Assembly (NCBI GenBank): GCA_023974075.1
Contig: CM043796.1
Coordinates: 26,331,615 to 26,395,614, forward strand
Direction of reading: 5' to 3'
Source of the DNA: Chaenocephalus aceratus
Lineage: Eukaryota; Chordata; Actinopteri; Perciformes; Channichthyidae
DNA length: 64,000 nucleotides
Shown: piece by piece, positions 24,664 through 36,789 of the stretch
Layout of the letters: the number at the start of each line of letters is the position of its first letter
Position numbering within the stretch: position 1 is the stretch's first letter
Notes under the pieces: generated by a model
What the model saw: only the letters and a program-made list of their open reading frames with translations
What the model was told of the DNA's origin: nothing
Database searches by the model: none
Translations under genes and position numbers: made by a program

Positions 24664-25776
24664 GGATGATGGACTTCAAAGCTGCAGCCTGTATAAACTC
24701 AGTGTTCAGCTCCCGCCCTGTTCCCACATCCGTGTGAGCTATTTCCCCCCAGATTTTAGTCAGAGCCCAGCTGGTGATCGTGGGGCTCTGCCTGTGGAGG
24801 AGAAGAGAAGCCAGTGGCTCATTGTGGCCTTGGAATATAAACTTGCGAGGGCTCTTGTCCCCCAGAGCTTTATTCTCTTTGGACCATGTGTGCAATACTC
24901 TACTTTGAGAAATATAAACATCTATTATTACAAATCCTTTCTAAGTCCCAAGTTTTCAATAATTAGAGCTATAAAATGGTCAATACAAATCATCGGTATC
25001 ATTTTGTGTACTTTGGGAATGATTATTTTGCCTATTTCACCTGGTTTTTCCTGAGAGCTTTGACTTGACTTTAGGACTGGAGATTATAAAACTCTGCTAT
25101 AGGTAATGGAACATTCAGTACACATTACGTTTAGGCATATGAAGCTCCGACTATCCTACTGAGAATACGTAATAACGTCTTGATACCATTCTGAATGCTG
25201 ACTATGTCCCTTGATTATGAACATATCAGTCATTTCCGTTGGACTGGTTTTTACTTCCTCTGAGCTACACCATTTTTCTTTATTCTTCTCCTGCACAGTC
25301 CTTTCGTCTTCCACCCTGCTCAGCCATGCATGCAACACACACCGGGCAAAAATTGCATTGATGTGTGCATTCTCCTGGTTCTCCCGATGGCCAGATTCGG
25401 GTAAGATAAGTTTAGCATGCTTTCCTATCATGTTAGCATTAGCATGGTACCCTAACAATAACATCAGATTAACAATTCACAAAAATTGCAATGCGTAAAA
25501 CCTGGCTACCTGATCAAAATAAATAGGGACTGCATTTCAACTTTACTAATGGGTCCATACTATTTAAAATGTATAGCCATTAGTTAAAAATGCTGCGGAG
25601 CAAAAATGCAGCAGAGCAAAAATAGACATCATTTGACTAAACTCATGAAACTCTGAGAGACAGTAAACACAACTCTAAAATCTTCTTGTGTGGAATCGGC
25701 CTTGGGGCTGTAGTGTGCAGATAATTTGTTTATTGGATAATATACAAAGAGGCAGAAAATTAGCCACACCAGAGTC
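24664..25776. other. No gene recognised
   Basis: Open frames at 24662-25054 and 25156-25498 lie on both strands and show no domain. Treated as non-coding. Confidence 0.4.
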
Positions 25777-26105
25777 CAGGGGCCTCATTTATAAAGCTTT
25801 GCGTATAGGATTCACGTGGGAAGGTGGCATGCGGCGCAGCTTTTGCGGGCTTCACGTAACATATTTGCAGGGCCGCCCTTCCCTACAGGCCAATCACGCA
25901 GGCTGCATGGGGCCCCGCCTTGCGCAGGGGGCCTTGCGCAGGGGGCCCCGCCCAGAGGGCCTCAGCTGCTGTGCGCAGTTCTCCGCTCAGTTCTCCGTGC
26001 ACCCCCCGCGAGAGTGAGAGGTGACAAGGGGAGCACATCTGTAACCCGACACCGTTGCAATGAATCGACATCTGACCAATCATTGATACGGCCACTAGTG
26101 CAGGT

Positions 26106-26147
26106 CAGAGCCCTAGAGAGATAAGTATTAGTATCTCTAGGGCTCTG
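26106..26147. mobile_element. 42-bp hAT-like micro-insertion
   Basis: Perfect 14-bp inverted ends CAGAGCCCTAGAGA / TCTCTAGGGCTCTG around a 14-bp loop. An exact 8-bp direct repeat GTGCAGGT lies at 26098-26105 and 26148-26155. CAGAG..CTCTG ends with an 8-bp duplication are the hAT signature at minimal size. It lies within the 25868-27280 element. Confidence 0.8.
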
Positions 26148-26588
26148 GTGCAGGTGAAGAGATGTCGGTGAAAAGACAGTTTCAGTCCGGAGCAAGCAAG
26201 AGGGGAAAAAAAACAAAACATGAAGAAACTAGAGCATCACTCGAAGGTGGGTAAAGTGTACAACTTGTGAATGTTGTATAAGTCAAATTGCCAATTGCCA
26301 TATTAAAACATCCGCTGAAATTCACGACATGAAGAAGGCAGTCTCTGCACTGCAGAGCATATAAGCTAATGGAGATGCAGTTATTTCCAGAATTCTTTAT
26401 TTACCATTCATTCAAGTATTGTATGCCTTTTATCTGCTAATGTACAGGAGGAAGAGTGATACACTGTCTGTCTCGTTGCCTTACATAACAGTTAAAGTTT
26501 GCAGCCTAAAAAACATGGAGCATTTTTTCCCCTTGTATTCATTTTTATGTAAATGTGCACATTTCATGGTGATGCTCAGCCTCTCCCC

Positions 26589-26660
26589 TTAAGGCAAGGC
26601 AAGGCAAGTGTATTTATATAGCACCTTTCAACACAAGGCAATTCAAGGTGCTTTACAAAA
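26589..26660 (-). repeat. L2-type LINE/SINE 3' end
   Basis: AAGGCAAGGCAAGGCAAG followed by TGTATTTATATAGCACC and CAAGGTGCTTTACAAAAATG. This is the reverse complement of a very common teleost 3' tail with (TGCCT)n. Non-coding. Confidence 0.75.
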
Positions 26661-28429
26661 ATGACTTCCAGACAACGGCATTTGAAAACAGTAAAAGATA
26701 ATAAAAGAAACATTAAAAGAAAAAATACATGAATAAAAAGTACATGAATAAAAAGTAAACTTTTCCTCCTAACAGTCATCGTCATGTCAACCACAACACC
26801 AATAAATACTGATAGCAATGTGTGTCTAGTTGTTGATACATTGCTGACAGAGGGAACTACATTTGAATACAGATTTAAGAAATATCAGTTTTTGAGCATG
26901 TCATAAGCATGTTTTGTCTTGACTATATTACAACTATAGTATAATAAAATATAGTATTTATATTATTGTATTGATTATGATTATTATTATTAGTAGAACT
27001 AGTTTATTTGCATTCATTATATTTTAATCTTTTTGAGGCTAGTATTTGGCAGGAAATGCAGACGTATTCACCTGTAAACGCACACTGAACGACATACATA
27101 CACATTTACCATTTACCTCACTGTATAAAAAAGTAACTGTGTTGATAATAATAATAAACAGGAATTATATTTGAAAAGTAGCCAACTTTGTTTCCAAAAA
27201 CAACTGTCGGTTGGGGGGGGGGGGGGGGGGCTCATCTCACAATGTCGCTTGGGGCCCCAAGTTGGCCAGGGTCGGCCCTGCATATTTGCCTATAAATTCT
27301 CAAAGAAACGCCCCGTATTAATATTCATTTTGACTGACTGCATGAAGAAGATCGCAGGAAATAACGACAGAACAGCTAAAAAAAGACATCTCACACCGTG
27401 TCAGATGTTGGTTCTTTTGGGGAGGTCGAGATAAATCATATTGTTTGGTGGATGCAGTTTAAACCAGAGTAGCAGCATGGCGGTCGGATCGTGAGCAAAA
27501 TAAATAAATAAGTGGTCCGAAAAAAGTTAATGACAAAAAAAATACATATAGCCTTCCTCAGGCAGTGTGTTTGTACCGGGGACAGGAGACCCCCCCTTGA
27601 TGAGAAACTGAGACATGATCGGGGAATCCGACTGTCATGACGACTGGATCTGAATTATTTTTTTTGTATTTGGTGGTTTGTGTTCCAGCTGTCAATCAGC
27701 TGTGCGCAGCGTCTCCACTGCAGCCTGTGCGTCTCACCCCCCCGAAGCAACTCTATATCCACCAGTTAAAGGAAATAAAACAAATGTGTTGTGTTATATC
27801 AGCTGTACAATTTACCACATGGTGTTCTTAGTTTCCATACCTCCTGTGTTTTACGAGCGACTTATCAAGGCATCAACGGCATCACACATGATTAAACATG
27901 ATAGTATAATGCTCGTATGGATATAATAACCTAGACGAGAAAAGCAAAATGGCCTCAGTTTAAAGTAATTCTGTCCTTCTGTTTACTGCATCATTTATGA
28001 GAATATATTTCTTAACAAGAGAATATAATTGAGGGGTGATCAATAACATTTCAGTATTTATTTATTTCTCCAAGTTATGTTTTTGTGTGCACTGAGGAGT
28101 CTCAAACAGGCGTTTGTTTAATCATTTTAAGATTGGCTTTAATCAATTTTTGAAAATGAATTCTTCATATTATGATAAATGAGAGGTAACATTTTATTTA
28201 TGGTATGATTTCCACATATTTCTCTCCATTCTTCCTTCTGCCAACGGTGTTGCAGTTTCTCGTCTCCCGTTTTTGTGCGTACCGCATACGGATGGGTCAG
28301 AGTGTGCGCCGTTGAGGACTGCACATTTTCCCGTCAAGTTTGTTTTTTATAAATCGCAAAGATTTCTTAGAAACTTAGAAACGTACGCCATCTCTTGAGC
28401 GTACGCAACGTTTATAAAGGAGGCCCCTG

Positions 28430-29651
28430 GAGAGCAGCCGAGGGAGGGGGGGGGGGGGGGGGGCAGTCAGCACTTGGCAACTCCAGGAGATGGACTCCCA
28501 GTCAGCAGCCGCAACGACTCAAACTCATCCTGTAAAAATACACTTTTTTTTTTAATTGCCAAACTAAATCGAATCTAAAAAAATATTCTTAGACCTTAAA
28601 ACTGCAAAAGAAAGCGAGAAAAAACAACACCAAATTGCACATTGCACATGACCTTGTTTGACGAAAGATGGTGCAGTGAAATTTCATATTGAAAAATTAT
28701 TGACATGGCAGATTCATACTGGATTGAGATCACAGAGGGACTCCACATTTTGATTCTGTGAAATATGTCTTAAGACAGGTGTCCGAGACATTAACAGTGG
28801 TAGTTTTGAAATGAGTCCAGTAAGATTTATTTTGTTGATAAGTGATTGCCGAATGACCTATTTGCAAGATGCGTAAAAACTCATAACTTAAAAGATTTAA
28901 AGTGATGCTTCCAATGATTCTCTGTGAAGAAACCTGGTTTTAAAGATCTGTCTTCAATCAAGAAATCCATTGGTTGTCAAAAAAGTCGATTGTTAGATGA
29001 CTCAGATTTCTCTAAACGAAGACGGCCCTCGAGTTGTCTTCATAATGATCACAACTGACATGACGCAGGTGAATACAACACAACTTCAGCTTCTTACATG
29101 GACCGGTTCATATGAAATGGGAATGACTGGTCGTGTAAGAGGAAGTACACATCTCCATTTGTAAAGTGCTGCTTTGATCTGGATACAGACTGTCTTTTAT
29201 GTGTTGGGGTGAGGAGAGTCCAGGGGACGTGAGGACTGAGGACAGATTGTTATTGTTGTTCTCTCTGACAGGAAGTCGGTGTACCGCCCTTTCATATCTA
29301 CGTATCTCAGCTTCAGAGGCTGTACATATTTTAAAAAGATGTTACTTTCAGCTTTGTGCAGAGAGTTTTCTACCAGCACTTAACATTAAACCACACAGTC
29401 TGAAACCATGTCTATGTTTTTATTTACTTATTTATTGTTTTAGTTGGAATGAAATGCTGCCTTGCTGATGTTCAGGGGGAATATATGTTCTTGTCATGGG
29501 AAAGCCGAGCAGTATTGACCCAAATACTGGACAGAATAGTACTTAATGAAAAATATGTTTGTTTAAGGTTAAATCAAAGCAGGGCAAACAAAAGGGAACG
29601 ACATAGAAGGTTCAGAGACTTACTCTTACAGGAGACAATGACTAAAATATA
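28430..29651. other. No gene recognised; G run at 28446-28463
   Basis: A run of about 18 G follows the outer element. The rest is unassigned DNA with short unsupported frames. Confidence 0.45.
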
Positions 29652-29815
29652 AGCAAAACTAATCACACAGACAAGACACAGCCGGAGGGGCTGGCGAAAA
29701 CACAAGAGCAGCTGGTAAAAATAATCAGGGTGGGGCAGAGATTCACAACAGACATAACACAGGTGAAGACTTTTTTTAAATTGACTGCAAGAAACACAAA
29801 GACGGATCATGACAT
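29652..29815. repeat. Fragment of the 18713-type repeat
   Basis: It shares CAGACAAGACACAGCCGGAGGGG, ACACAAGAGCAGCTGGT and a GGATCATGACA end with the 18713-19097 element. Partial copy. Confidence 0.55.
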
Positions 29816-29879
29816 TTCTTGTATTTTCCACAGAATGTATTTGCACTTTTGCTCAGGGTTAAATAAAGATTGCAGTTTT

Positions 29880-29935
29880 AGGTAAATGGTAAATGGTCTG
29901 CATTTATTCATCGTTTTCCCAGGGACTGCTTCTAT
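29880..29935 (-). repeat. Fish LINE/SINE tail fragment
   Basis: GGTAAATGGTAAATGGTCTGCATTTAT is a familiar teleost repeat terminus. The continuation is interrupted or diverged before the element at 29992. Confidence 0.5.
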
Positions 29936-29991
29936 ATGATTGTTAACAATTCACAATCATTTACAAAACGTTGGCATTGAGAGCAACTTAT

Positions 29992-30135
29992 GGGCCGTTT
30001 CTCAATGTCGAGGAGGCTTGCTTGGTAGCACATGTATGCTGGGCATTTAAACAGTCCTTCGGTGCCTCTCGATGACATATAGTATACTTGAAATAGTGGC
30101 TCTGCAGCAGCTTTACTCGACATTGAGAAACACCC
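29992..30135. mobile_element. TIR element, GGGCCGTTTCTCAAT family, short copy
   Basis: 144 bp. The left end is GGGCCGTTTCTCAATGTCGAG and the right end is CTCGACATTGAGAAACACCC, inverted. It shares GGCTTGCTTGGTAGCACATGT and TTGAAATAGTGGCTCTG with 36955-37350. Internally deleted. Target duplication unclear. Confidence 0.8.
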
Positions 30136-32810
30136 ATGGTAAAGTTGCTTGCCCAAGGATACTTACCTCAGAGCCACAGTCGCCCAAAAGGTAAACTTTG
30201 CCACCAACAATAAATACTACAGTGGCACCTCCAGTTAATAGATATATTGAAAGGCTATTGCTGAAATAATCACAAACACAATCCCGGTCCAATTGGAAAT
30301 GTAAGATTATCTGCTGTTTATTGGAGTTTCTTCTAATTTCAATTATCAACCACTCATGCCAACAAGTTGTGAATTTCTCCTTCATATTCTGTCACCTTGT
30401 GAATGAAAGTTCATACACTTACGGTGACGCAGAATCGCCTTGAAGTGGAATCCCTGCACAGACATAAATAAATAATATAAAAGTCACTTCTGGCCAGTCT
30501 GAAATGTTTCGCGTTCAAATTTTGCATGATTCAAATGAAAGAAGAGTGAAATACTTCCTTCACTGGAGAAAAACCCTGACCTCCTCATAGTCTTAAGATG
30601 CCACAGTTCCTGTCATTCACAGATCCCTGCTTCTTTTTGCCTGCCAGTCATTTCTGCTGTGGCAAACAGACTGCATCACCCACTGCTACCATCTGCCACT
30701 CTGACACGGGTTGGCAGCTTTTCACATTCTACAGAAGCACACATGACCCATCTGCTTCCATATGGGGAAGAACCACCCGGGTAATCATCTCAAGATGTTC
30801 CCTGAATGTGAAGACAACCTTCTAACACATAGCGAACAGACCTGTTTAGGTTACCAGGTGTAACTCATCACATGACTGGTTGACTTACAATATATGCAAC
30901 TCTGCATGAAACCTGAAAGAACATTAGCTTTAAAAAGGCCAAACCATTTTAGGTGCTGGTGATTTAGTTTAAGATATGATTAACCATTTTATCAGTACTC
31001 CAATTCATTTACTTTTGGTGTGTGTGTTTAATGGCCAAGGTGCAGTGGAAATGGTTCACAGTGGGAAGCAGATTGACCATGCTTGACTGTGTGAAACATC
31101 CTGAAATTAAGTCAATAATAATTATAAGATGTGCAAGTACGCTGTAAGCAATTTAATAGCAAACTAAAAAGGGTGTGTGTGTGTGTGTGTATTTCAGCAC
31201 TTGTACAGTAGGCGTACTGTGTTTTTTTAATACTGTCTTAGAGTCTAAAGAGTCTCATTCTGTCAATCAACGTTACCCATGAGAGGTAATTGGGTTACAG
31301 ATATGATGATATGAAGACTTCATTAAAAATAATTGATAGAGATAATGTAGTAATTGCATAGGAATATATCGAAAATAAGGTGATCATTAGCATAATTGAG
31401 GTCATATTAATGAAGATGTAGCACAACAAAACATGTACAGTGAATTAAATTACAGGACAGTGGTGAAAAAAGTATTTACATTGCATACATTTCGCATTTT
31501 GACGACAATTAAAACGTTCTGTACACTAAATATGCTCCTACATCATTTCATATGAATTATTCTTTAGGATTTTTTTCTTATTAATGTTACTTTAGTTTAT
31601 AAAATGTCTGAAAGTAGTGAACAATTATCCATTGCAGGAACCCAAAGCCAAACATCATGTCTTTCAATTGGTTGTTCTTCAGTGCCAACATATGGAAACC
31701 AAAAGGGATTGAACTGGACTTGCATTGAATATGCTGGAAACTGCACTTTGGCAACATTGGCTAAAGGAAAGCCGTGTTGTTGCTCTTATTGGTCCCTGTG
31801 CTGCGTACTCATTAAAACCCATTCTTTGATTGTATAAGCAATGTTAAAAAAAGCAAAACTCTCCAATAATATCAATGCACTCGCTCATATTGGATTCTTT
31901 TCTTGGCAGCTATTGATTGATCGTTGCCATCGACCCCAATCTGCACGGCGACCTTTGGCACTTCATCACAATGATGTGTGAAGTCCCCCATAAGAGGAAG
32001 TTGTCTGGTTTTAGGAGCTGGGGCAGGGAGGAGACCTAAAGACGCCGAGATGATCACCCACGTCCTTTTATCTGACTGTGTCCAGGCTGCCACCAACCAC
32101 TGCATCAATCAACACATTCCCTCCGTCAATATAAATGCAAATCAAACAATCTGGTAAGGCTGTGTGGATTATGACTTAGCAGTAGACTGTCTGTGCAAAA
32201 ATATGCCGAGGAAAGGTCACTGCCTCATTAAGCGGAGGTGATTGCTCGACTGGAAACACGAGCATAAGGGGATGAGCCGACTGTCCGCTGTAAGAGCAGC
32301 AACAATATATCAGGATCTTTTTTAGGATGTTCAGAGTTAGGACTGCTACATTGGGGAGCAGCTGTGAGGTGACAAATCAAATATCGTGAGGCAACTGTGG
32401 CCTTTTGTGATTTCATTGCATATGCATTGGAAATGTATTGTATTCTCCTTCTTGACTTTCTTTGAACGTCCGGACTGGATTCCTGTAGTTTATACTGTAT
32501 ATCAAACCTGGAAAACAATTCTAAATCAAGCAATAAGAATTCAAGAGGGAAATATTGGTTAAAAAGCTTTGAGCACAGTTTTGTGACCGTGCATAAAAAA
32601 AGCACATTACTCGGTTGACTACAAACTGAGAAATAACCACTGCATTTATTCAGGAGTCCTGTTGGCCAGAGAACATATTGCAAATTAATATTTCACAACA
32701 TGCACTGGGCTTTTGATAAGTCCCCTCGTGATGCAGTCACACAAATGTCAGGATGGTGTTGAGTTTTGAAGCTCTCCATTTGATGACAATTTGTGCGTAA
32801 TTTATGGTTC
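30136..32810. other. No gene recognised
   Basis: About 2.7 kb without a supported gene. The 151-codon frame at 32228-32683 (minus) lacks domain features, and nothing else supports it. A short (GT)n lies near 31172-31190. Confidence 0.4.
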
Positions 32811-32965
32811 TTTTTTCATTTTTGTCCAGAGTGTTTTCCCACTGTAACAATTGGATACAATACCTTGAATATAGACTCTTATTGCACTATTTTACTATTT
32901 TTCTTTTTGTATTTACTGTATTTTTTCTGTTTTATTGTGTTGCACTGTTGGTGGAGCCTGGCAGG
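32811..32965 (+). repeat. Possible LINE 3' region
   Basis: TTATTGCACTATTTTACTATTT followed by T-rich DNA and TGTTGCACTGTTGGTGGAGCCTG resembles the 3' untranslated region of fish L2-like LINEs. Limits uncertain. Confidence 0.35.
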
Positions 32966-33428
32966 AGGACTCAATAGCTCAACACTAAGACAGACTATAG
33001 TTCCGAAAAAAGCTATTTACCTGCTAGAATTGCTACCAAGGGAGTAGGTAAAACGATCTGGCAAACAAGTCCATCAAGGAGAAGACAACGTTCAGGTAAG
33101 AAAGCAGTGATCAAGGAAATCAGGAACAGGAAACCAACCCTCTCTAAACGGAGAGAAGGATAATGGCGCTGTATAATTCAGGCATTAGTTGTGTAAGAGC
33201 ATTGGCCAACTTTGATTGCAGGGCTATGATGGGAGGCTCCAGTCATACATAAAGTACATTATTTTCTGCTTTGGCATTCACAGTTAATGTTGTCATTCAG
33301 TTGGTCTGTTGGGCAACATTTTAGTAAGGAGCAAGATGTCTGTACAGCTGGTAACCAGATTTGATATGGACATTGGTGGTGCCAAGAGAATGATTTGAAG
33401 AGCTTCTTGTAACCCTCTAAAAACGTTC
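32966..33428. other. No gene recognised
   Basis: Unassigned intergenic DNA. Confidence 0.4.
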
Positions 33429-33436
33429 CCCTAAAG

Positions 33437-33822
33437 CAGGGGTGTCAAACTCAAGGCCCGGGGGCCAAATCTGGCCCGCGACTTCATTTTATGTGGCCCT
33501 GCAAGAGCTTGCAAAGAATATAATATGTTTATTATACGGTTACATGCCACTTTACAGAAGCAGGTTGCCCATAAACTACATGTCCCACAATGCATTTTGT
33601 TTTGTGACATGCGAACTGAAGAGACTTGCAATTATTTGCCCTGGACTTCTGCTTTTCAGACGTAAGTTATTATCCTATCTGACAATAATCCAATTCAGAG
33701 GCAATGATGTAATATAATACATTATATATTTATATATGTATATTTACATAGTTACAACCGGCCCTTTGAGTGCAACCATAATGTTAATGTGGCCCGTGAT
33801 GAAATTGAGTTTGACACCCCTG
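33437..33822. mobile_element. hAT-type element, CAGGGGTGTCAAACTCA family, copy 2
   Basis: 386 bp, same termini and orientation as 13703-14207, and shorter by loss of the internal TTTGACTTTTTT phrases. The target duplication is CCCTAAAG (33429-33436) versus CTCTAAAG (33823-33830), one mismatch. Open frames inside are not genes. Confidence 0.9.
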
Positions 33823-34033
33823 CTCTAAAGCCACCGTCAGGACAAGCTTTTGCTTTAATGACACTTTGAACCATGAAATGTGTTATTGACCACCCTGCCC
33901 CCCGAGAACTAGAACCTTTTAAAACTCCATGAGCTTCCTTATGCAACCCTCTTACATTAAAATGTCAAGTGTGAACAGAGATTACCATATGAAGTAGATT
34001 CATTATACACATAATTTATTCCTTTTTTTTAAT

Positions 34034-34546
34034 TTAAAGGTCACCTATTATGCAAAATCCACGTTTTCATGTCTCTTCTACCACAACATGTGTCCCCTTT
34101 GTGTAAAGAGATTCTGAAAGAGTCAGGAACAAAGATTATTTCTCTTTTTGTCCTGATCCATTTCTATAAAAACTGAAAATGAGCTGATCAGATTTTGGCC
34201 ACTTTATGATGTCATAACGATGTATTGGCTTGTGTAACCATTAGCCAATCAGCAACCAAGGTACCCCCCCCCCACCTTATCACCTGAATCTCCTCCTAGA
34301 GCACCATTGAGTTCTTTGTAACCAAATATCTCTCAGAAGGGCGTGGGGAGGGGCTCCTTATTTTCATCCAAAGTAACAGACAGAGAATCAGCACTTTGGA
34401 AACAGGGCTGAAACAGAGGGGATTATGGGTAATGCTGCAATGATCTGTTTGGTGTTTCGAGCCAAACACTTCAGCAGAGACATGTTTTGTATATATCTGA
34501 GACGTGTAATATATTGATGAAAAACAGTATAATAGGGGACCTTTAA
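34034..34546. mobile_element. TTAA-flanked TIR element, family B
   Basis: 513 bp with TTAA at both ends. The left end TTAAAGGTCACCTATTATGC and the reverse complement of the right end (TTAAAGGTCCCCTATTATAC) match with few differences. The interior has GAATCTCCTCCTAGAGC and GGCGTGGGGAGGGGCTCC phrases common in fish. Related right halves lie at 62940-63142 and 41245-41265. Non-coding. Confidence 0.85.
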
Positions 34547-34849
34547 ATGTCAGTTTACATTCAATGTAGGGTGTAGCTATGGAAGAACGTCACCTGCTGG
34601 GACGTGTGCAGTCCGTTAGCATGGCAGTAGCTAACGTAGTGCTAACACTAGTCAGGCTTGTTGGTGATTTGCTTACAAGAACAAATGAAAAGCCAACACA
34701 CATTACAAGCGGTTAAACTAGCGTAGCCGTTGTGTTTCTATGCGGAGAGCGGAGCCGCTGGACAAAGTGAAAGTGTCTTGAATCCAAAATGCACCATCAT
34801 CACAAACAACCCACAGAGTTCAGTGTCAAATAGCAGCTAGCTAGCAGCT

Positions 34850-35090
34850 GGCCTCCAGGCTGCTACCCACCTGTCACTCAAGGTGACCACACTCTAAATT
34901 ATTAATAACTTCCAGATATGATATCATTTTAACGAGTTACATAAAATCGGGGAAATTAGCTATAGAAAAAAGAACCATATTTTCATGCCAGGCTGTAAAC
35001 ATGTTTATAATCCACTGTAAAGTCTCACATTTTAACATGGGGTCTATGGAGATTGGCTTGTTCGGATTCAGCCCTCAAGTGTGCATCTAA
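34850..35090. repeat. Teleost interspersed repeat fragment
   Basis: CCTGTCACTCAAGGTGACCAC, CATGCCAGGCTGTAAACATG and TTTTAACATGGGGTCTATGG occur in order. I recognise this stretch from many percomorph intergenic sequences. Class unknown. Confidence 0.5.
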
Positions 35091-35797
35091 GGAACGCACA
35101 GAACCAGACACGCACACCGACACACGAACACCTCAGCTTTGGACTTAATCTAGTGGTGGATAAGCTACAGCCTCAATCAAACAGTCCATTTCAATTGCAG
35201 ACCTTTCTCCACTTGAGAGATAATTACCCCCATTATTCCATTGATGAAGAGGCACCTGAAAAATCCCTTTAATGTTTCACCCTCTTTGTGTTTTAGAGCC
35301 ACAACACCGCTTGCATCCTGCATAAAGCAAAAAGTTCTTTTTTAAAAAAAGGGAGTAATGTCTGTGTGGGCGCTGGTTCAACCCTGAGAAACCCCAAATG
35401 TCCACCTGTGTCAAACTGAGGGAAGGGACCATTAAAAGCCTCCTGCTGCTTTTCAAAAATATCAATGCAACATAATCTATCCTAGATATGAAACGTAACG
35501 AAATAGAATGTTTTTCCTTCACATATTACCAAAGTATAGTTCTTGTTATTCATTCATTTCAGCCCCTCTTCCCCACAGACGTTTCTTTGGCATGGTAGCC
35601 ATCCTCATTTGTTTTGCAAACTAATTCAGGACTATCAGCAGCTAGACCCATTAATTAGGCAGCCATTGGGGAGCAGAGGGAGTTCGTCACAGTGAGGTCA
35701 CTGCAGGAGGTTTCCATTATTCAAATCTCTCAATGAGGTTCATGTAAACCTCTTACTACATAACTAACTATGAACCTATACAAGATATGTTCTAAAG
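35091..35797. other. No gene recognised
   Basis: Unassigned intergenic DNA. Confidence 0.4.
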
Positions 35798-36300
35798 CAG
35801 GGGTACTCAAACTTTTTTGATAAAGGTCCACTTGTGAACTTTATACAAGGTCACTGGTCCGGATCATCCCCCCAAATGGACCAATCCGGGGAGCACCTCA
35901 CACACCAGGATCCCTTGGCTAACAGGGAGTCCCCATTGACTTGCATAGAGCTCCCTGAACGCTGGTAATAGACGAGTTGGGATCGCAGAGAAATGCTCTC
36001 CGCAGACCCATTCTCACAGCGTTATAAACCTTTTTCTTACTCAATATCAAGCCACACTTATTGTTTTTAGTTCGGCTTTGAGTGTTTGTGTGTGCTCAGG
36101 ATGAGTTTCGCTTGTTCTCGCTGTATCGCCGACCGGGAAACCTGTCCGCTCCTCGCAGCAGTTCGCAGCAGCGGCGAGCAGCAACGAGCCTCACAACATC
36201 CCGACCAATCAGAGCACACTGGGCTCACAGGGAGGGGGGGGCAGGAGCTCCAACAAGCCGTTTAGGACAGAGAGTGAATACCTGGTGAATACACATAGAA
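35798..36300. mobile_element. Probable truncated DNA transposon remnant
   Basis: CAGGGGTACTCAAACTTTTTTG at 35798 looks like a hAT left end and is followed by GGTCCACTTG/GGTCCGGATCA phrases. No matching right end was found. 36156-36240 (GCAGCAGTTCGCAGCAG; CCAATCAGAGCACACTGGGC) resembles the interior of fish DNA elements. Right limit estimated. Confidence 0.45.
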
Positions 36301-36707
36301 GCTGTTTGAGAAACCAATGTGATTTGGGAAAATTGCACAATTTAAATCTATTCTATTAGACCTCAACAATGGAAATATGATCAGTGGAAATGGCCATGAC
36401 CTTTAACATTTTGAATTTTTGGCATTCCTATTATATTCCCAACATATTTTATGGAGTCACTTATTAGGGGCAAATCTATAGAGACAGATTCAGTGGTGTT
36501 TTTAATCTCCTATGAATTCCGGGTCTTGAAATGACAGGCCACATTATAAATGAATATGCTGCTCTCTTCTGGCTTTTGCTATGAACTACAGATTGTTAAC
36601 CACAAATAGAAACACGGAACAAATCTAACCTTCAGGACTAAAGTCTGAAGCCTGAAACAGGGTCAGTGGAGTCTCTGAAAGACAAGAACAATACAAATAT
36701 TGCAATA

Positions 36708-36709
<2 letters not shown>
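36301..36709. other. No gene recognised
   Basis: AT-rich DNA. Confidence 0.4.

Positions 36710-36761
<52 letters not shown>
36710..36761. repeat. (AT)n microsatellite
   Basis: About 25 TA units. The Tyr-Ile run seen in a minus-strand frame here is an artefact. Confidence 0.97.
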
Positions 36762-36789
36762 GCCTATAGTACTCTTCTCTTTTGATGCT

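Larger units (their letters stand above)
25868..27280 (+). mobile_element. hAT element inserted in the outer element, transposase decayed
   Basis: 1413 bp. The left end is CAGGGCCGCCC and the right end is GGGTCGGCCCTG. An exact 8-bp target duplication CATATTTG lies at 25860-25867 and 27281-27288. From 26162 a short frame begins MSVKRQFQSGASKRGKKTK, matching the usual N-terminus of hAT proteins with a TTF-type zinc finger; it soon ends and the rest has decayed. The element carries a 42-bp mini-insertion (26106-26147), an L2-like tail (26589-26760) and a run of about 20 G (27210-27230). 25913-25950 holds a local duplication of the GCGCAGGGGGCC type. Confidence 0.9.
25777..28429. mobile_element. 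Outer TIR element of a nested complex
   Basis: The left end CAGGGGCCTCATTTATAAA and right end TTTATAAAGGAGGCCCCTG are inverted (one base looped). It spans 2.65 kb, but 25868-27280 is a later hAT insertion, so about 1.23 kb is its own. Next to the inner junction, 27340-27430 encodes a stretch like NDRTAKKRHLT..EVE after one frameshift. This weakly recalls the Myb/SANT-like proteins of Harbinger-type elements (low confidence). I could not find a convincing target duplication: flanks are CCAGAGTC and GAGAGCAG. Confidence 0.7.

Noticed and set aside
24590..25054. Overlapping 101- and 130-codon frames
   Set aside because: On opposite strands over the same DNA, partly made of an 80-bp hAT element.
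32228..32683. 151-codon minus-strand frame
   Set aside because: No recognisable domain, composition like the surrounding DNA.
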